A stretch of 64,000 bases of DNA from Chloroflexota bacterium (GTDB taxonomy: Bacteria > Chloroflexota > UBA6077 > JACCZL01), in the NCBI GenBank assembly GCA_030447245.1, contig JAUJPG010000008.1, positions 74,784 to 138,783 of the forward strand, in the 5' to 3' direction. A program made the position numbers and the translations under genes. This document shows, in pieces, positions 1 through 10,838 of the stretch (its first letter is position 1; every line of letters starts with the position of its first letter). The notes under the pieces are model-generated. The model ran no database searches. It had not been told where the DNA came from and saw nothing but the letters and a program-made list of their open reading frames with translations.

Positions 1-114
1 TAACCGCGGCGGGAGTACGCTCCGACGTAGGGTTGCCGTCGGGCGAATCCCAGGGAGACCGAATTCCTGGCGTCGACGAGCCTGATGACCTGTTTGGGGA
101 TCGAGGAGGATCTC

Positions 115-1443
115 ATGCGACGGAGCGTTGCGCACGCGCTGGTGGCGTCGTCGGTGTTGCTCATCGCCTGCGGCATGTCGACCTCCGGCCCGGCTGCCAA
201 GGACGGGGCCGGCCAGCCCGCCGCCAGCGGACCGATCGTGTTCTTTTCAAGCCAGTTCAAGCCGGTCGAAGAGGCGGAGAAGATGCGTCAGGTCATCCTG
301 GCCGACGCTCCGGTCCAGACGGAGTACATCCCCGAGGATCCGGGGCCGTTCAACGACCGGGTCACGGCCGAGCAGCAAGCTGGCCGCGTCACGGTCAGTC
401 TGATCGGCGGCCTCCATGGCGACTTCGCCCCGTTCGTCCAGGCGAACCAGATGGAAGACCTGACCGGCGTGATGCAGAAGCTCGGCGATCGTGGCTTTCC
501 CAAGACGTTCGTAGACCTGAGCAAGCTCGGCGGGGACAAGCACTACTACGTGCCCTGGATGCAGGCGACGTACGTCCTGGCGGTCAACAAGAAGGCGCTC
601 CAGTATCTGCCACAGGGGGCGGACGTCAACGCCCTGACCTACGCCCAGCTGCGCGAGTGGGGATCGAACATTCAGCAGGGGACCGGCCAGCGCCGGCTCG
701 GCTTCCCGGGCGGCCCGAAGGGCCTGCTGCACCGCTTCTTCCAGGGCTACCTGTACCCGTCGTACACCGGCTCCGCTGGGGTTGTCGGCTTCAAGGAGCC
801 TGAGGCGGTCCAGATGTGGCAAGAGTTCAAGGCGATCTGGGAGCTCTCGAACCCGCAGTCAGCCAATTACGAGTTCATGCAGGAGCCGATGCTGGCCGAG
901 GAGGTCTGGATCGCCTGGGATCACACGGCACGCCTGATCAATGCCGCGCGCGAACGCCCGAATGACATGCTCCTGGTGCCGGCTCCGGCCGGCCCTAAGG
1001 GGCGCGGCTTCATGCCGGTCATCGCCGGCCTGGGCATCCCCAAGGGCGCCCCGAACCGCGCCGGCGCCGAGCAGGTCATTGAGTACTTGACCCAGCCGAA
1101 GCAGCAAGTGGCGACGCTGCGCGAGCTGGCCTTCTTCCCGGCCACGAACGCCCAGATTCCCGAGGACCTGTCGCCAGGCATCCGACTCGAAGCCGATGCC
1201 GTCGCCAAGCAGGCCGCGGCCGGCGATGCGCTGCCGTCGCTGCTGCCGATCGGCCTCGGCGGCAAGAACGGCGAGCTGAACAAAGTGTACCTGGATACCT
1301 TCAACCTCATCGTGCTCCGCAACCAGCCGATCCAGCAGGTCCTGGACGAGCAAGGCAAGATTCTCCAGGGGATCATGGACGAGACCAAGGCCGGCTGTTG
1401 GCCGCCCGACCCGCCGAGCGACGGGCCATGCAAGGTGCGGTAG
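115..1443 (+). CDS. ABC sugar-type substrate-binding lipoprotein
   Basis: Extracellular solute-binding protein (family 1 type), 442 aa, which should capture a sugar or sugar-like solute outside the membrane for the two permeases that follow. The ATG at 115 is preceded by a GAGGAGGA ribosome site and gives a signal peptide with lipobox LIAC (Cys about residue 19); an in-frame ATG at 85 has no such support. The rest of the protein has the usual bilobed-binding-protein look. It begins a cluster: the first permease starts 4 bases after its stop. The substrate is not readable from sequence; the linked GH63-type enzyme hints at a glycosylglycerate. Confidence 0.9.
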   Translation: MRRSVAHALVASSVLLIACGMSTSGPAAKDGAGQPAASGPIVFFSSQFKPVEEAEKMRQVILADAPVQTEYIPEDPGPFNDRVTAEQQAGRVTVSLIGGLHGDFAPFVQANQMEDLTGVMQKLGDRGFPKTFVDLSKLGGDKHYYVPWMQATYVLAVNKKALQYLPQGADVNALTYAQLREWGSNIQQGTGQRRLGFPGGPKGLLHRFFQGYLYPSYTGSAGVVGFKEPEAVQMWQEFKAIWELSNPQSANYEFMQEPMLAEEVWIAWDHTARLINAARERPNDMLLVPAPAGPKGRGFMPVIAGLGIPKGAPNRAGAEQVIEYLTQPKQQVATLRELAFFPATNAQIPEDLSPGIRLEADAVAKQAAAGDALPSLLPIGLGGKNGELNKVYLDTFNLIVLRNQPIQQVLDEQGKILQGIMDETKAGCWPPDPPSDGPCKVR

Positions 1444-1447
1444 GGCC

Positions 1448-2359
1448 ATGCAGCGTCAGGTAGCGCTCGAACGGGACACCGCGCTCGATGCGCCGGCTCC
1501 CCCGGCTCGCGGGCGCCGAACGGTGCTGACTCCGTACTACCTACTGGCGCCGACGCTCCTGTTTCTGGCGGTCTTCTTCGCCTGGCCGATGTTCCAGGCG
1601 CTGATTCTGGCCGTCCAGGACAACGGGCGATTCAGCCTGGGCCCGCTTCAGCGGATGGCTGACGACGTGCTCTTCTGGGAGGCGATCCGCAACACCATCT
1701 TGCTGACCCTGATCGTCGTGCCCGCCCAGGTGGTCCTGGCGCTGATCATGTCGCTCCTGCTCGTCTCAGGGCTGCGCGGGGCCGGGCTGTTCCTGTACGC
1801 CTGGGCGATCCCGCTCGGCATCTCCGATCTCGCGGCCGGCGTCGTTTGGCTGTCGATCTTCAACGACCGCGGCTACTTGAACTCCGCGCTGGCCGGCCTC
1901 GGCCTTGGCCAGACCGGCTTCTCGTTCCTCAGCTACGAGCACCCGGTCAGCATGTTCCTGGCCGTCGCCGTCGCCGAGACGTGGCGGGCGACGGCGCTGG
2001 TGATGGTGATCCTGCTGGCCGGCCTCCAGGTCATCCCGAAGGACTACGCCGAGGCGGCCGAAGTGTTCGGCGCAACGACCTGGCAGCGGATCCGCCACGT
2101 CACCCTGCCGATGCTTCGGCCAAGCCTCCAGGTCGCCCTGATCATCAGGACGATCCTGGCCTTCCAGGCGTTCGCGGTGGTCGTGGCTCTCGTCGGGCGC
2201 AACCTGCCGGTCATGGCCGAGGAGGCCTACCGCTGGTACGGCGATCTCCGTAACCCGAGCGTCGCTGCCGCCTGGGCGCTGTTGATCATGGTCTTCTCGC
2301 TGGTCAACACCGTGATCTACTTGCGCGCCCTGCGCGTGCGCGACGAGCAGCTGGCATGA
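1448..2359 (+). CDS. ABC sugar permease, MalF-like
   Basis: Inner-membrane permease of a sugar-type ABC importer, 303 aa, with about six hydrophobic segments. The cytoplasmic EAA loop that contacts the ATPase is visible as EAAEVFGATTWQRIRHVTLP. The ATG is 4 bases after the binding-protein stop, so translation is probably coupled. It pairs with the next permease. Confidence 0.92.
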   Translation: MQRQVALERDTALDAPAPPARGRRTVLTPYYLLAPTLLFLAVFFAWPMFQALILAVQDNGRFSLGPLQRMADDVLFWEAIRNTILLTLIVVPAQVVLALIMSLLLVSGLRGAGLFLYAWAIPLGISDLAAGVVWLSIFNDRGYLNSALAGLGLGQTGFSFLSYEHPVSMFLAVAVAETWRATALVMVILLAGLQVIPKDYAEAAEVFGATTWQRIRHVTLPMLRPSLQVALIIRTILAFQAFAVVVALVGRNLPVMAEEAYRWYGDLRNPSVAAAWALLIMVFSLVNTVIYLRALRVRDEQLA

Positions 2360-2380
2360 GCGCCAGTGAGGTTACAAGGC

Positions 2381-3268
2381 ATGGCCGTCGCTGACACCCC
2401 GCAAACACTCCCGCCGGGCGCCGTCCAGGCGACCGACATCCTCCCGCGGACGGCCGCCCGCCGCAAGGGTCCCGTCCGCTGGCCGCTCTACGTCGCCGCG
2501 ATCCTGATCACCCTGTTCCTGCTGCTGCCGATCTACCTGATCACGATCGCTGCCCTCAGCCCGCGAGCCGCGGTCAACGACTTCCCAAAGTCGTTGGTCC
2601 CGCGCGAGCTGTCGCTCGAGACGCTGCTGTTCTTCCTCAACTCGCGCGGCGTGGTCGCGTCGGCCTGGAACAGCGTGATGGTCGGGGTGATCACGCTCGT
2701 GCTGTCGTTGGTCATCGGGACACCGGCCGGCTACGCTCTGGCGCGGTTTGCCTTTCGTGGCCGCGACGCCTTCAAGATTCTGATACTCACCACCCGCGCC
2801 TTCCCGATCGTGATCCTGTCGATCCCGCTGGCGGTGACCTTCATCCAGTGGGGGCTGTACGACACGATCCTGGCCGTCGCGCTGGTTCACACCGCCCTGG
2901 CTCTGCCGACGACCGTGCTGATCACCAGCAGCATCTTCGTGTCGGTGCCTCGGGATGTCGAGGAGGCGGCGTTGACGCTCGGCTGCACGCCGGTCGGGGC
3001 GTTCCTGCGCATCGCGCTCCCGCTGGCCTTGCCGGGCCTGGCGGCCGCCAGCCTGTTCACGTTCGTGCTGTCCTGGAACGAGGTCTTCGCCGCGGCGATC
3101 CTGACCGTCTCGCAGCGGACGCTGCCGGCGCAGGTGTTCACGAGCCTTGGCGACTCGCCGCTACCGTTCCGCTTTGCCGGCGGCTTCGCGCTGATCGTTC
3201 CGTCGCTGGTCTTCATCTTCTTCATCCGCCGTTACCTCTTCAACATGTGGGGACGAGTCGTCAGGTAG
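2381..3268 (+). CDS. ABC sugar permease, MalG-like
   Basis: Second inner-membrane permease of the importer, about 295 aa. The EAA loop reads [21 protein letters not shown] chose the ATG at 2381 because GTGAGG at 2366-2371 sits at ribosome-site distance; that GTG is itself an in-frame alternative start adding five residues. It lies 21 bases after the first permease and before the ATPase gene. Confidence 0.9.
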   Translation: MAVADTPQTLPPGAVQATDILPRTAARRKGPVRWPLYVAAILITLFLLLPIYLITIAALSPRAAVNDFPKSLVPRELSLETLLFFLNSRGVVASAWNSVMVGVITLVLSLVIGTPAGYALARFAFRGRDAFKILILTTRAFPIVILSIPLAVTFIQWGLYDTILAVALVHTALALPTTVLITSSIFVSVPRDVEEAALTLGCTPVGAFLRIALPLALPGLAAASLFTFVLSWNEVFAAAILTVSQRTLPAQVFTSLGDSPLPFRFAGGFALIVPSLVFIFFIRRYLFNMWGRVVR

Positions 3269-3274
3269 GAGACA

Positions 3275-3313
3275 GGAGTCGCACGGAGAGAAAGCCTCGC
3301 TTCTCCTGACTCC
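3275..3313. other. intercistronic hairpin
   Basis: Between permease and ATPase, GGAGTC (3275-3280) plus GGAGA pair with TTCTCC (3301-3306) and GACTCC (3308-3313) in an interrupted stem. There is no T-run, so it could be an mRNA stability or attenuation structure rather than a full terminator. Confidence 0.4.
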
Positions 3314-3339
3314 GATCTCCTGACTGCTGGGGAGCAGGC

Positions 3340-4446
<1,107 letters not shown>

Positions 4447-4616
4447 CCGCGGGATCTTCCCGCGGTGCCGGCGTGGCGGGCCTGAGAGACTACGTCATCC
4501 TGAGCGGGGTGCAGGATCTTCTCGCAGCGACAAGATGCTTCGCGGCGTTTACCCTGAGCGCGGCAAAGGGCGCAGGTTGACGTGGACAGGAGCTCTCCGA
4601 ACGAAGGTGTGGCACT
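4447..4616. repeat. intergenic repeat-like stretch
   Basis: No gene seen. It contains two related words, CCTGAGCGGGGTGCAGGATC near 4500 and CCCTGAGCGCGGCAAAGGGC near 4550. Words of this kind recur between genes in many bacterial genomes, but this window alone cannot prove a repeat family. Confidence 0.3.
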
Positions 4617-5966
4617 GTGGTACCGTGGACGCCCGATCCTGATCCCAGTTCGTCCCTCTGGGATGCTGCCGTCCAGGTGCTCCGCGCCAACGACCTGGGC
4701 GGGTGGACGCGGCCGGCGCCGCGCCTGTACCCGCACCAGTGGAGCTGGGACAGTGCGCTGGTCGCGGTCGGGCTGGCCCACGTCGATCCGGATCGAGCGC
4801 TGCGCGAGCTGGAGACGCTGCTCGACGCGCAGTGGGCGGACGGCCGCGTGCCGCACATCGTCTACAACCCGGCCGCGCCACCTGAGGCGTACTTCCCACA
4901 CGCCGGGCGCTGGGCCTGCGTGGACGTCGCGCCGGCCGCGCCACGCGCCCCGGCGACGAGCGGCATCGTCCAGCCGCCGGTCCACGCCCTGGCCGCCTGG
5001 CGCATCTGCGAGCTTGTCGACCCTGAGCCCTTGCTGCCCCGCCTGCGGGCGCTCTACCCCAAGCTGCTCGCCTGGCACCGGTATCTGGCGACGGCGCGCG
5101 ACCCGGACGGCTCAGGGCTCGTCACGATCTACCACCCCTGGGAGAGCGGGACCGACAACTCGCCGCGCTGGGACGAGCCGCTCGCGAACGTCTGCGTCGG
5201 CGTCGTCCCGCCGTACACCCGCCGCGACCTCGCCCACGTCGCCGACGCGTCCCAGCGTCCGACCGACGCCGAGTACGACCGCTATCTGTGGCTTGTCGAG
5301 TCGCTCAAGGCGGCGCGTTACGACGATGCGGTCATCCAACGCGACCACCCCTTCCAGGTCAAGGACGTCTTGATCAGCGCGCTGCTGGCGGCCGCCGACG
5401 CTGCCCTGGTCCACCTCGCCGAGCTGGTCGGCGCGCCGGATGGCGACCGCGCGGAGATCAGGTCGCGGGCCGGGCGGTCCCGCGACGCCGTCCAGGGTTG
5501 CTGGGACCCGCGGGCGCGCCTCGCCCCGGATCTGGATGTCCGAACGGGCCGACCGATCCGCGTCCAGACCTGGACCGGTCTGGCCCCGCTGCTCGTCCCG
5601 AACGTCGACCGCGATCTCGCCGCGGTGATCGTCGAAGAGCTGTTTGGGCCGCGCTTTGCCGGCGCGCCCGGCCTGCGCTGGCCGGTTCCCCCGAGCACCA
5701 CGCCGGGATCGCCGGGGTTCAACGCACGCTCCTACTGGCGCGGTCCGACCTGGCCGATTGCCGACTGGCTCCTTTGGCGAGCGCTCCGCCGCCACGGCTA
5801 CGCGGATCGAGCGGCCAATCTGCGCGCGGCCAGCCTGGCCCAGCTCGATCGCCCCGAGGCTCGCTTCGCCGAGTACTTCGAGCCCTTCACCGGCGAGCCG
5901 CTAGGCTCCCCCGACCAGTCCTGGACCGCCGCCGTAGCGCTGGACTGGCTGGCGACGACCGACTGA
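4617..5966 (+). CDS. GH63-type mannosylglycerate/glucosylglycerate hydrolase-like enzyme
   Basis: Alpha/alpha-barrel glycosidase, 449 aa, resembling bacterial mannosylglycerate hydrolases (about 420-450 aa), which split glycosylglycerates to sugar and glycerate. Supporting motifs are WSWDSALVAVGL (around residue 42), WADGRVPHIVYN, HPWESGTDNSPRW (around residue 173; its Asp is near residue 180, close to where I recall the catalytic acid of the Thermus enzyme) and a C-terminal YFEPFTGEPLG ahead of QSWTAAVALDWL. The start is a GTG; a second GTG lies 9 bases on. It sits 170 bases after the sugar ATPase on the same strand, so the importer may bring in its substrate. Glucosylglycerate, mannosylglycerate or another small glycoside are all possible. 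Confidence 0.82.
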   Translation: MVPWTPDPDPSSSLWDAAVQVLRANDLGGWTRPAPRLYPHQWSWDSALVAVGLAHVDPDRALRELETLLDAQWADGRVPHIVYNPAAPPEAYFPHAGRWACVDVAPAAPRAPATSGIVQPPVHALAAWRICELVDPEPLLPRLRALYPKLLAWHRYLATARDPDGSGLVTIYHPWESGTDNSPRWDEPLANVCVGVVPPYTRRDLAHVADASQRPTDAEYDRYLWLVESLKAARYDDAVIQRDHPFQVKDVLISALLAAADAALVHLAELVGAPDGDRAEIRSRAGRSRDAVQGCWDPRARLAPDLDVRTGRPIRVQTWTGLAPLLVPNVDRDLAAVIVEELFGPRFAGAPGLRWPVPPSTTPGSPGFNARSYWRGPTWPIADWLLWRALRRHGYADRAANLRAASLAQLDRPEARFAEYFEPFTGEPLGSPDQSWTAAVALDWLATTD

Positions 5967-6033
5967 AGATTGTCGGAAGGGCGGTGCTACGATGTGGCAT
6001 CGTTGGCTGCTGACGGCTGATTGCTGAGGGCAC

Positions 6034-6822
6034 GTGACCTACGAGACGGTGCTGGTCCAGACGCGGGCGGGAGTGGCGACGATCACCCTCAACCGGCCCG
6101 CCGTGCTGAACGCGTTCAATCCTCAGATGAATCGCGAGCTGGACGAGGCGCTCAAGCAGGCCGAGCGAGACCCCGGGACCCGCGCGATCGTGCTGACCGG
6201 CAGTGGGCGCGGCTTCTGCACCGGCCAGGACCTCGGGACTCGGCTGGCGATGTTCGAGCGGGGCGAGACGCCTCACCTGGGCGACGGGCTGCGCCAGAAT
6301 TACCACCCGACCCTGCGGCGGATGTGGGCGATGAGCAAGCCGATCGTCGGCGCGATCAACGGCGTCGCGGCCGGGGCCGGAGCCGGGCTGGCGCTCGCCT
6401 GCGACCTGCGAATCGTCTCCGAGACCGCTTCTTTCCTCCAGGCGTTCGTCCGCGTCGGACTCGTGCCGGACGCCGGCAACCTCGGTCTGCTTCCACGGAT
6501 GGTCGGCCTGGGACGGGCGACCGAGTTGATGTGGCTGGCCGAGCCACTGCCGGCCGACGAGGCGGTCCGCCTGGGCCTGGCGATCCGCGCCGTCCCGCCG
6601 GAGGGACTGTCCGCGGCAGCCCAGGAGCTGGGCGAGCGTCTGGCCGGCGGCCCGGCCACGGCCTACGGGCTGATCAAGCGCGGCCTGTACCGCTCGCAGG
6701 TGAGTGACCTGGAGACGATGCTCGATGCCGAGGCGATGTACCAGGACATCGCCGGCCGCGCGCCCGACTTCCGCGAGGGCGTGGTCGCCTTTCGCGAGAA
6801 GCGAGCGCCGCGGTTCGCCTGA
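6034..6822 (+). CDS. enoyl-CoA hydratase/isomerase, PaaG-like
   Basis: Crotonase-fold enzyme, 262 aa, acting on an acyl-CoA in the cytoplasm. Oxyanion-hole segments are GRGFCTGQDLG and GVAAGAGAGLALACDL. GLVPDAGNLGLLPRMVG carries the Asp found in PaaG-type isomerases in place of a hydratase glutamate pair, so an isomerase of the phenylacetate type is possible. The start is GTG at 6034. It follows the GH63-type enzyme by 67 bases, but a metabolic link is not obvious. Confidence 0.88.
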   Translation: MTYETVLVQTRAGVATITLNRPAVLNAFNPQMNRELDEALKQAERDPGTRAIVLTGSGRGFCTGQDLGTRLAMFERGETPHLGDGLRQNYHPTLRRMWAMSKPIVGAINGVAAGAGAGLALACDLRIVSETASFLQAFVRVGLVPDAGNLGLLPRMVGLGRATELMWLAEPLPADEAVRLGLAIRAVPPEGLSAAAQELGERLAGGPATAYGLIKRGLYRSQVSDLETMLDAEAMYQDIAGRAPDFREGVVAFREKRAPRFA

Positions 6823-6833
6823 CCCCGGCCCTT

Positions 6834-6900
6834 GGGCCCTTTCGAGCTGGACGCTCGGGCCCCTTCGAGCTGGACGCTCGGGCCCCTTCGAGCTGGGCTC
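6834..6900. repeat. 23-bp tandem repeat, about 2.8 copies
   Basis: The unit GGGCCCCTTCGAGCTGGACG + CTC repeats at 6834-6856, 6857-6879 and, partially, 6880-6900. It fills the gap between two converging genes. Each unit contains GAGCTGG. Confidence 0.85.
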
Positions 6901-6904
6901 GCGG

Positions 6905-7582
6905 TCAGGCCGGCTCTGGCACGGGGGTCCTGCCTTCCATGACCTGCCGTACACCGCGGTCGTTGGCGATGGCGGCAGCATCGTCGTTGATCCAACGACC
7001 GGCCACAACCGGCAGCACCGGTCGGCCGAGCTTCGCCAGGACCGACGCCCGGTCCAGCGCGTGCTGAACGTCGTCCAAGCCGACTCCGGACGACACTTCG
7101 ACCAGGAGGTAGACCTCCGACCGGTCCTCGCGGCGCCGACCGCGGAGCACGATGTCGGCAAGCATGACGCCATCGCGCTCGGCATCGGTCAGCCGGCTCT
7201 CCTGGACCGCGTCGTCGAGCAGCTCGGCGAGCACCGCCGGCTCGACCTCTCGGAGTCTCAGGGCTAGCCGCCCGAAGTGGCCAGGTGCGCGGCGCGCATA
7301 CCGCAACTCCAGCATGTTGCCTTCGAGGGTCCCAACGCGGTCAGCGAGGCCGCCGACACGCTCGGCGAGGGTGCCCACTTGGGCGACGAGCGCGCCGACC
7401 GTGGAGGCGAGGTCCCCGACCCGCTGCTCGGTGCGCCGCTGGGCCTCGGCTAGCTCGCGGACGATGGCGGGAAGGCTGAGCAGCTCCTCGGTGAGCACGT
7501 GCCGGCGCAGTTCAGTCCGCCAGTCCGGGTGCTGATCGAGCAACCGGAGCAGATCCTGGAAATCGTCGACGGTGAATGACAC
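6905..7582 (-). CDS. coiled-coil, PD-(D/E)XK nuclease-like protein
   Basis: Uncharacterised protein of about 225 aa. An N-terminal helical region (TELRRHVLTEELLSLP) is followed by a coiled coil with heptad-like repeats of RVG/TLAERVGGL (about residues 45-90). The C-terminal domain has ADIVLRGRR, then EVYLLVEVSS and VLPVVAG, the Asp ... Glu-x-Ser layout of restriction-endonuclease-fold proteins. Similar stand-alone proteins occur in Chloroflexota and Thermus. I placed the start at a GTG (7582) with GGAG 8 bases upstream; an earlier in-frame start at 7621 is possible. Function unknown. Confidence 0.7.
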   Translation of the reverse strand: MSFTVDDFQDLLRLLDQHPDWRTELRRHVLTEELLSLPAIVRELAEAQRRTEQRVGDLASTVGALVAQVGTLAERVGGLADRVGTLEGNMLELRYARRAPGHFGRLALRLREVEPAVLAELLDDAVQESRLTDAERDGVMLADIVLRGRRREDRSEVYLLVEVSSGVGLDDVQHALDRASVLAKLGRPVLPVVAGRWINDDAAAIANDRGVRQVMEGRTPVPEPA

Positions 7583-7669
7583 GATGGTCGCTCCGTCAAC
7601 AGTATGCCAGGGATCACGCACGGGTGGACGCTACCACGACCACCGGCGTCGGGCGCTGAGCCCCGGACG

Positions 7670-8821
7670 TTACCTCCGAAGCGGGCGGAAGAACTCGCGG
7701 ACGTCCTGGGCCAGCCGCTCCGGCTCTTCGAGCGCGGCGAAGTGGCCGCCGGCCGGCATCGGCGTCCAGCGACGGATGTTGAAGGTCCGCTCGGCCATCG
7801 AGCGCGGCGGACGGACGATCTCGCGCGGGAACGCCGCGTAGGCCGTCGGTACCTCGATCCGCGCGCCTTCCGGGATCGGCCAGCCCTCGTGGATGCGGGC
7901 GTAGTAGGGCCAGAACGAGGCGTTGATCGTGCCGGTCGCCCAGTAGATCGTCAGATTGGTGAGCAGCTCGTCCTTGCTGAAGCGCGACTCGACGTCGCCG
8001 TTGCAGTCGCTCCAGGCGCGGAACTTTTCGACGATCCAGGCCGCGAGACCGACCGGCGAGTCGGTCAGACCGTAGGCCAGCGTCTGGGGACGGGTCCCCT
8101 GGATCCACTGGTAGCCGGTCTCCTCGCGCAGAAAGACGCGCAGCTCCTCCAGGTAGCGGGTCTCCTCCTCGGTGGGGTTGTCTGGCGGGTCGGCGTCGCG
8201 GCGGAGCGGCATCATGTTCAGGTGGATGCCGGCCAGGTCGTTTGGGTGGGCAAAGCCGAGCCGCGCGGTCACGAACGAGCCCCAATCGCCCCCCTGGGCG
8301 CCGAAGCGGTCATACCCGAGCACGACGGTCATCAGCTCGGCGAACAGGTCGGCAATCTCGCCGACGCCGAAGCGCGGCTGACCTGGGCGGAACGAGAAAC
8401 CGTAGCCGGGCAACGACGGGGCAACGACGGTGAACGCGTCACCCGCATCGCCGCCGAAGCGGGCCGGGTCCGTGAGCCGCGGGATCAGCTCGTGGAACTC
8501 CCAGATCGAGCCTGGCCAGCCGTGCGAGATGAGCAGCGGCAGCGGATTCGGGCCAACGCCGGGCTGATGGACATAGTGCAGGTCGATTCCAGCGAGCGGA
8601 ACGGTGAACTGCCGGAATTCGTTGAGTTTGGCCTCGTGAGCTCGCCAATCGTAGCGGTCGCGCCAATACGCGGCCAGCTCACGGACGTACGCCAGGTCGG
8701 CGCCGTACCGCCAGCCCGCGCCAGGCGGCTCGTCCGGCCACCTGGCGCGGCCCAGCCGTTCGTGAAGGTCATCCAGCACCTCGTCGGCGATCCGGATTTC
8801 AAACGGGCGTGGTTCCATCAT
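7670..8821 (-). CDS. epoxide hydrolase (EHN-domain alpha/beta hydrolase)
   Basis: About 383 aa. An N-terminal EHN domain with YWRDRYDWRAHEAKLN is followed by an alpha/beta hydrolase fold. HGWPGS is the oxyanion-hole motif, the nucleophile Asp lies in GGDWGS, and the catalytic His lies in PAGGHFAALEEP near the C-terminus. Family members open epoxides to diols. The tandem ATGs at 8821/8818 follow GGGAGGT, which fixes the start; the frame extends further upstream without support. It is divergent from the binding protein at 9038. Confidence 0.92.
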   Translation of the reverse strand: MMEPRPFEIRIADEVLDDLHERLGRARWPDEPPGAGWRYGADLAYVRELAAYWRDRYDWRAHEAKLNEFRQFTVPLAGIDLHYVHQPGVGPNPLPLLISHGWPGSIWEFHELIPRLTDPARFGGDAGDAFTVVAPSLPGYGFSFRPGQPRFGVGEIADLFAELMTVVLGYDRFGAQGGDWGSFVTARLGFAHPNDLAGIHLNMMPLRRDADPPDNPTEEETRYLEELRVFLREETGYQWIQGTRPQTLAYGLTDSPVGLAAWIVEKFRAWSDCNGDVESRFSKDELLTNLTIYWATGTINASFWPYYARIHEGWPIPEGARIEVPTAYAAFPREIVRPPRSMAERTFNIRRWTPMPAGGHFAALEEPERLAQDVREFFRPLRR

Positions 8822-8914
8822 GACCTCCCGGGACCCCTGAGGGCGCGGACATCTCGCTCGCACTCCTGGGGTGTTCTAGCTCGTACGCGGCACACGGTAG
8901 CAGGCGTATATGAA

Positions 8915-8943
8915 TTGACGCACCGGCCGGCCAAACCTATACT
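8915..8943 (+). promoter_or_regulatory. sigma-70-like promoter TTGACG-17-TATACT
   Basis: TTGACG at 8915-8920 and TATACT at 8938-8943, exactly 17 bases apart, about 95 bases before the binding-protein start. It is the best promoter match I found in the window. Confidence 0.75.
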
Positions 8944-9037
8944 GGCCGAACCGGCGGGCGCGGGACGCAAGCTCGCTTCTCAGGACGTGGGAATCATGGC
9001 GAAGGGGCCGGCTGGCCTGGCGTGAGGAGATGATGCG

Positions 9038-10837
9038 ATGAAGCGGACAACGCGGCCAATGCCGCGGCTCGGCCGGGCGTTCAACGGGCTAACGGCGTTG
9101 GTGCTGCTGCTGTCCATGGGGTGCGGCCAGCCTGCGTCAGCGCCGGCCAAGCCGGCCGACGCCCCGAAGACCGCGGCCACCCAGCCGGTAGCCGCGTCGA
9201 AGACCGAGGCCAAGCCGACCGAGGCAGCCGCCAAGCCCGCGGCTGACGCGAAGCCAGCGGCTGAGGCCAAGGCGGCTGGCGCCGCGCCGACGACAGCCCC
9301 GGCCGAGGCCAAGCCGGTCGGGCAGCCTCGCAGCGGCGGCGAGCTCAACTTCGTCGTCGGCGCCGAGCCGCCGTCTCTGGATGGCCACCGTGAGACGACC
9401 TTCGCGTTGATCCACCCGACCGCGCCCCACTACAGCCTGCTGATCAAGTTCAATCCGGAGAAGTACCCGGAGGTCGCGCCGGACCTGGCCGAATCCTGGG
9501 AGATCTCGCCAGACAACCTGACCTACACGTTCAAGTTGCGCGACGGGGTGCGCTTCCACGACGGCTCGCCCTGCACCTCGCGCGACGTCAAGGCGTCCTA
9601 CGACCGGATCGTCAACCCACCAGAGGGAATCGTCAGCACGCGCAAGGTCCAGTACTCCGCCATCGAGAGCATCGAGGCGCCGGACCCCAGGACGATCGTC
9701 TTCAAGCTCAAGTATCCCTCGGCGGCGATGCTGTCGTTGCTCGCCTCGCGCTGGAACTGGATCTACAGCGCCGACAAGCTCGCCGCCGACCAGCGCTGGT
9801 ACGAGAAGAACGTGATGGGCACCGGCCCATTCAAGTTCGTCGAGTACGTCTCCGGCTCCCATTGGATCGGCCAGAAGAACCCGGACTACTTCCTGCCGGG
9901 GCGGCCGTACCTGGACGGCTACCGAGCCACGTTCATCCGCGAGACGTCGGCCCAGGTGGCGGCGGTCCGCGGCGGGCGCGCGCAGGTCGAGTTCCGCGGA
10001 TTCACGCCGCCGGCGCGCGACGATCTTGTCCGTGCTCTGGGCGACCAGATCACCGTCCAGGAGAGTCCCTGGATCTTATCCTTGATCGTGGCGTTCAATA
10101 CCGAGAAGAAGCCGTTCGACGACCCACGCGTCCGCAAGGCCCTCAGCCTGGCGCTGGACCGCTGGGAAGGTTCCGAAGCGCTGTCCAGGATTACCTTCGT
10201 CAAGCCGATCGGGACGCTCGTTCGGCCCGGGGGTCCATTCCATCGGCCGGAGTCCGAGATGATCAAGCTGGCTGGCTTCTCGCGCGATGGGAACGCGGCC
10301 AAGGAGGAAGCGCGACGGCTGCTGCGGGAGGCCGGTGTGCCGGACGGCTTCTCGTTCACCCTCAAGAACCGCGACACCCCGAATCCGTACGAGCCGACCG
10401 GTGTCTTCCTGGTGGACCAATGGCGCAAGATTGGCCTGAACGTCACCAACCTCCCGCAAGAGAACGCCGCCTACGACGGCGACAAGCGGAGCGGCAACTA
10501 CGACGTCAGCCTCGACTTCATCGCCGACTACATCGACGAGCCTGACGTTCAGTTGGCGAAGTTCATCTCGGCCAGTCGGAGCCCGGCCAACTACGGACGG
10601 TACAACGACCCTGAGTTAGACCGGCTCTATGACGCGCAATCCCGAGAGACTGATCCGCGGAAGCGCAACCAGCTCGTCTGGCAGCTCGAGGACCGCGTCA
10701 TCGACGAGATGGTCTACACCTTCCCAATCATCTGGTGGCAGCGGATCGTCCCACATCGCTCCGAGCTCCAGGGCTACACGGTCACGCCCTCCCACTACGT
10801 CAACCAGGATCTAACCCACGTCTGGCTCGCGCAGTAG
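9038..10837 (+). CDS. ABC peptide/nickel-type substrate-binding lipoprotein
   Basis: Family 5 solute-binding protein, 599 aa. The signal peptide ends at SMGC (Cys about residue 29), followed by a low-complexity Ala/Pro/Lys/Thr linker to about residue 105, then GGELNFVVGAEPPSLDGH and FKLRDGVRFHDGSP, the usual family signature. GAGGAG sits 8 bases before the ATG at 9038; ATGs at 9030 and 9033 are in other frames. No permease or ATPase is adjacent, so it is an orphan that must work with a distant transporter or as a sensor. It is transcribed from the promoter at 8915-8943. Confidence 0.92.
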   Translation: MKRTTRPMPRLGRAFNGLTALVLLLSMGCGQPASAPAKPADAPKTAATQPVAASKTEAKPTEAAAKPAADAKPAAEAKAAGAAPTTAPAEAKPVGQPRSGGELNFVVGAEPPSLDGHRETTFALIHPTAPHYSLLIKFNPEKYPEVAPDLAESWEISPDNLTYTFKLRDGVRFHDGSPCTSRDVKASYDRIVNPPEGIVSTRKVQYSAIESIEAPDPRTIVFKLKYPSAAMLSLLASRWNWIYSADKLAADQRWYEKNVMGTGPFKFVEYVSGSHWIGQKNPDYFLPGRPYLDGYRATFIRETSAQVAAVRGGRAQVEFRGFTPPARDDLVRALGDQITVQESPWILSLIVAFNTEKKPFDDPRVRKALSLALDRWEGSEALSRITFVKPIGTLVRPGGPFHRPESEMIKLAGFSRDGNAAKEEARRLLREAGVPDGFSFTLKNRDTPNPYEPTGVFLVDQWRKIGLNVTNLPQENAAYDGDKRSGNYDVSLDFIADYIDEPDVQLAKFISASRSPANYGRYNDPELDRLYDAQSRETDPRKRNQLVWQLEDRVIDEMVYTFPIIWWQRIVPHRSELQGYTVTPSHYVNQDLTHVWLAQ

Positions 10838-10838
10838 G

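Noticed and set aside
7604..9025. Long open frame opposite the epoxide hydrolase
   Set aside because: It is the antisense shadow of a well-supported gene and has no motif or ribosome site.
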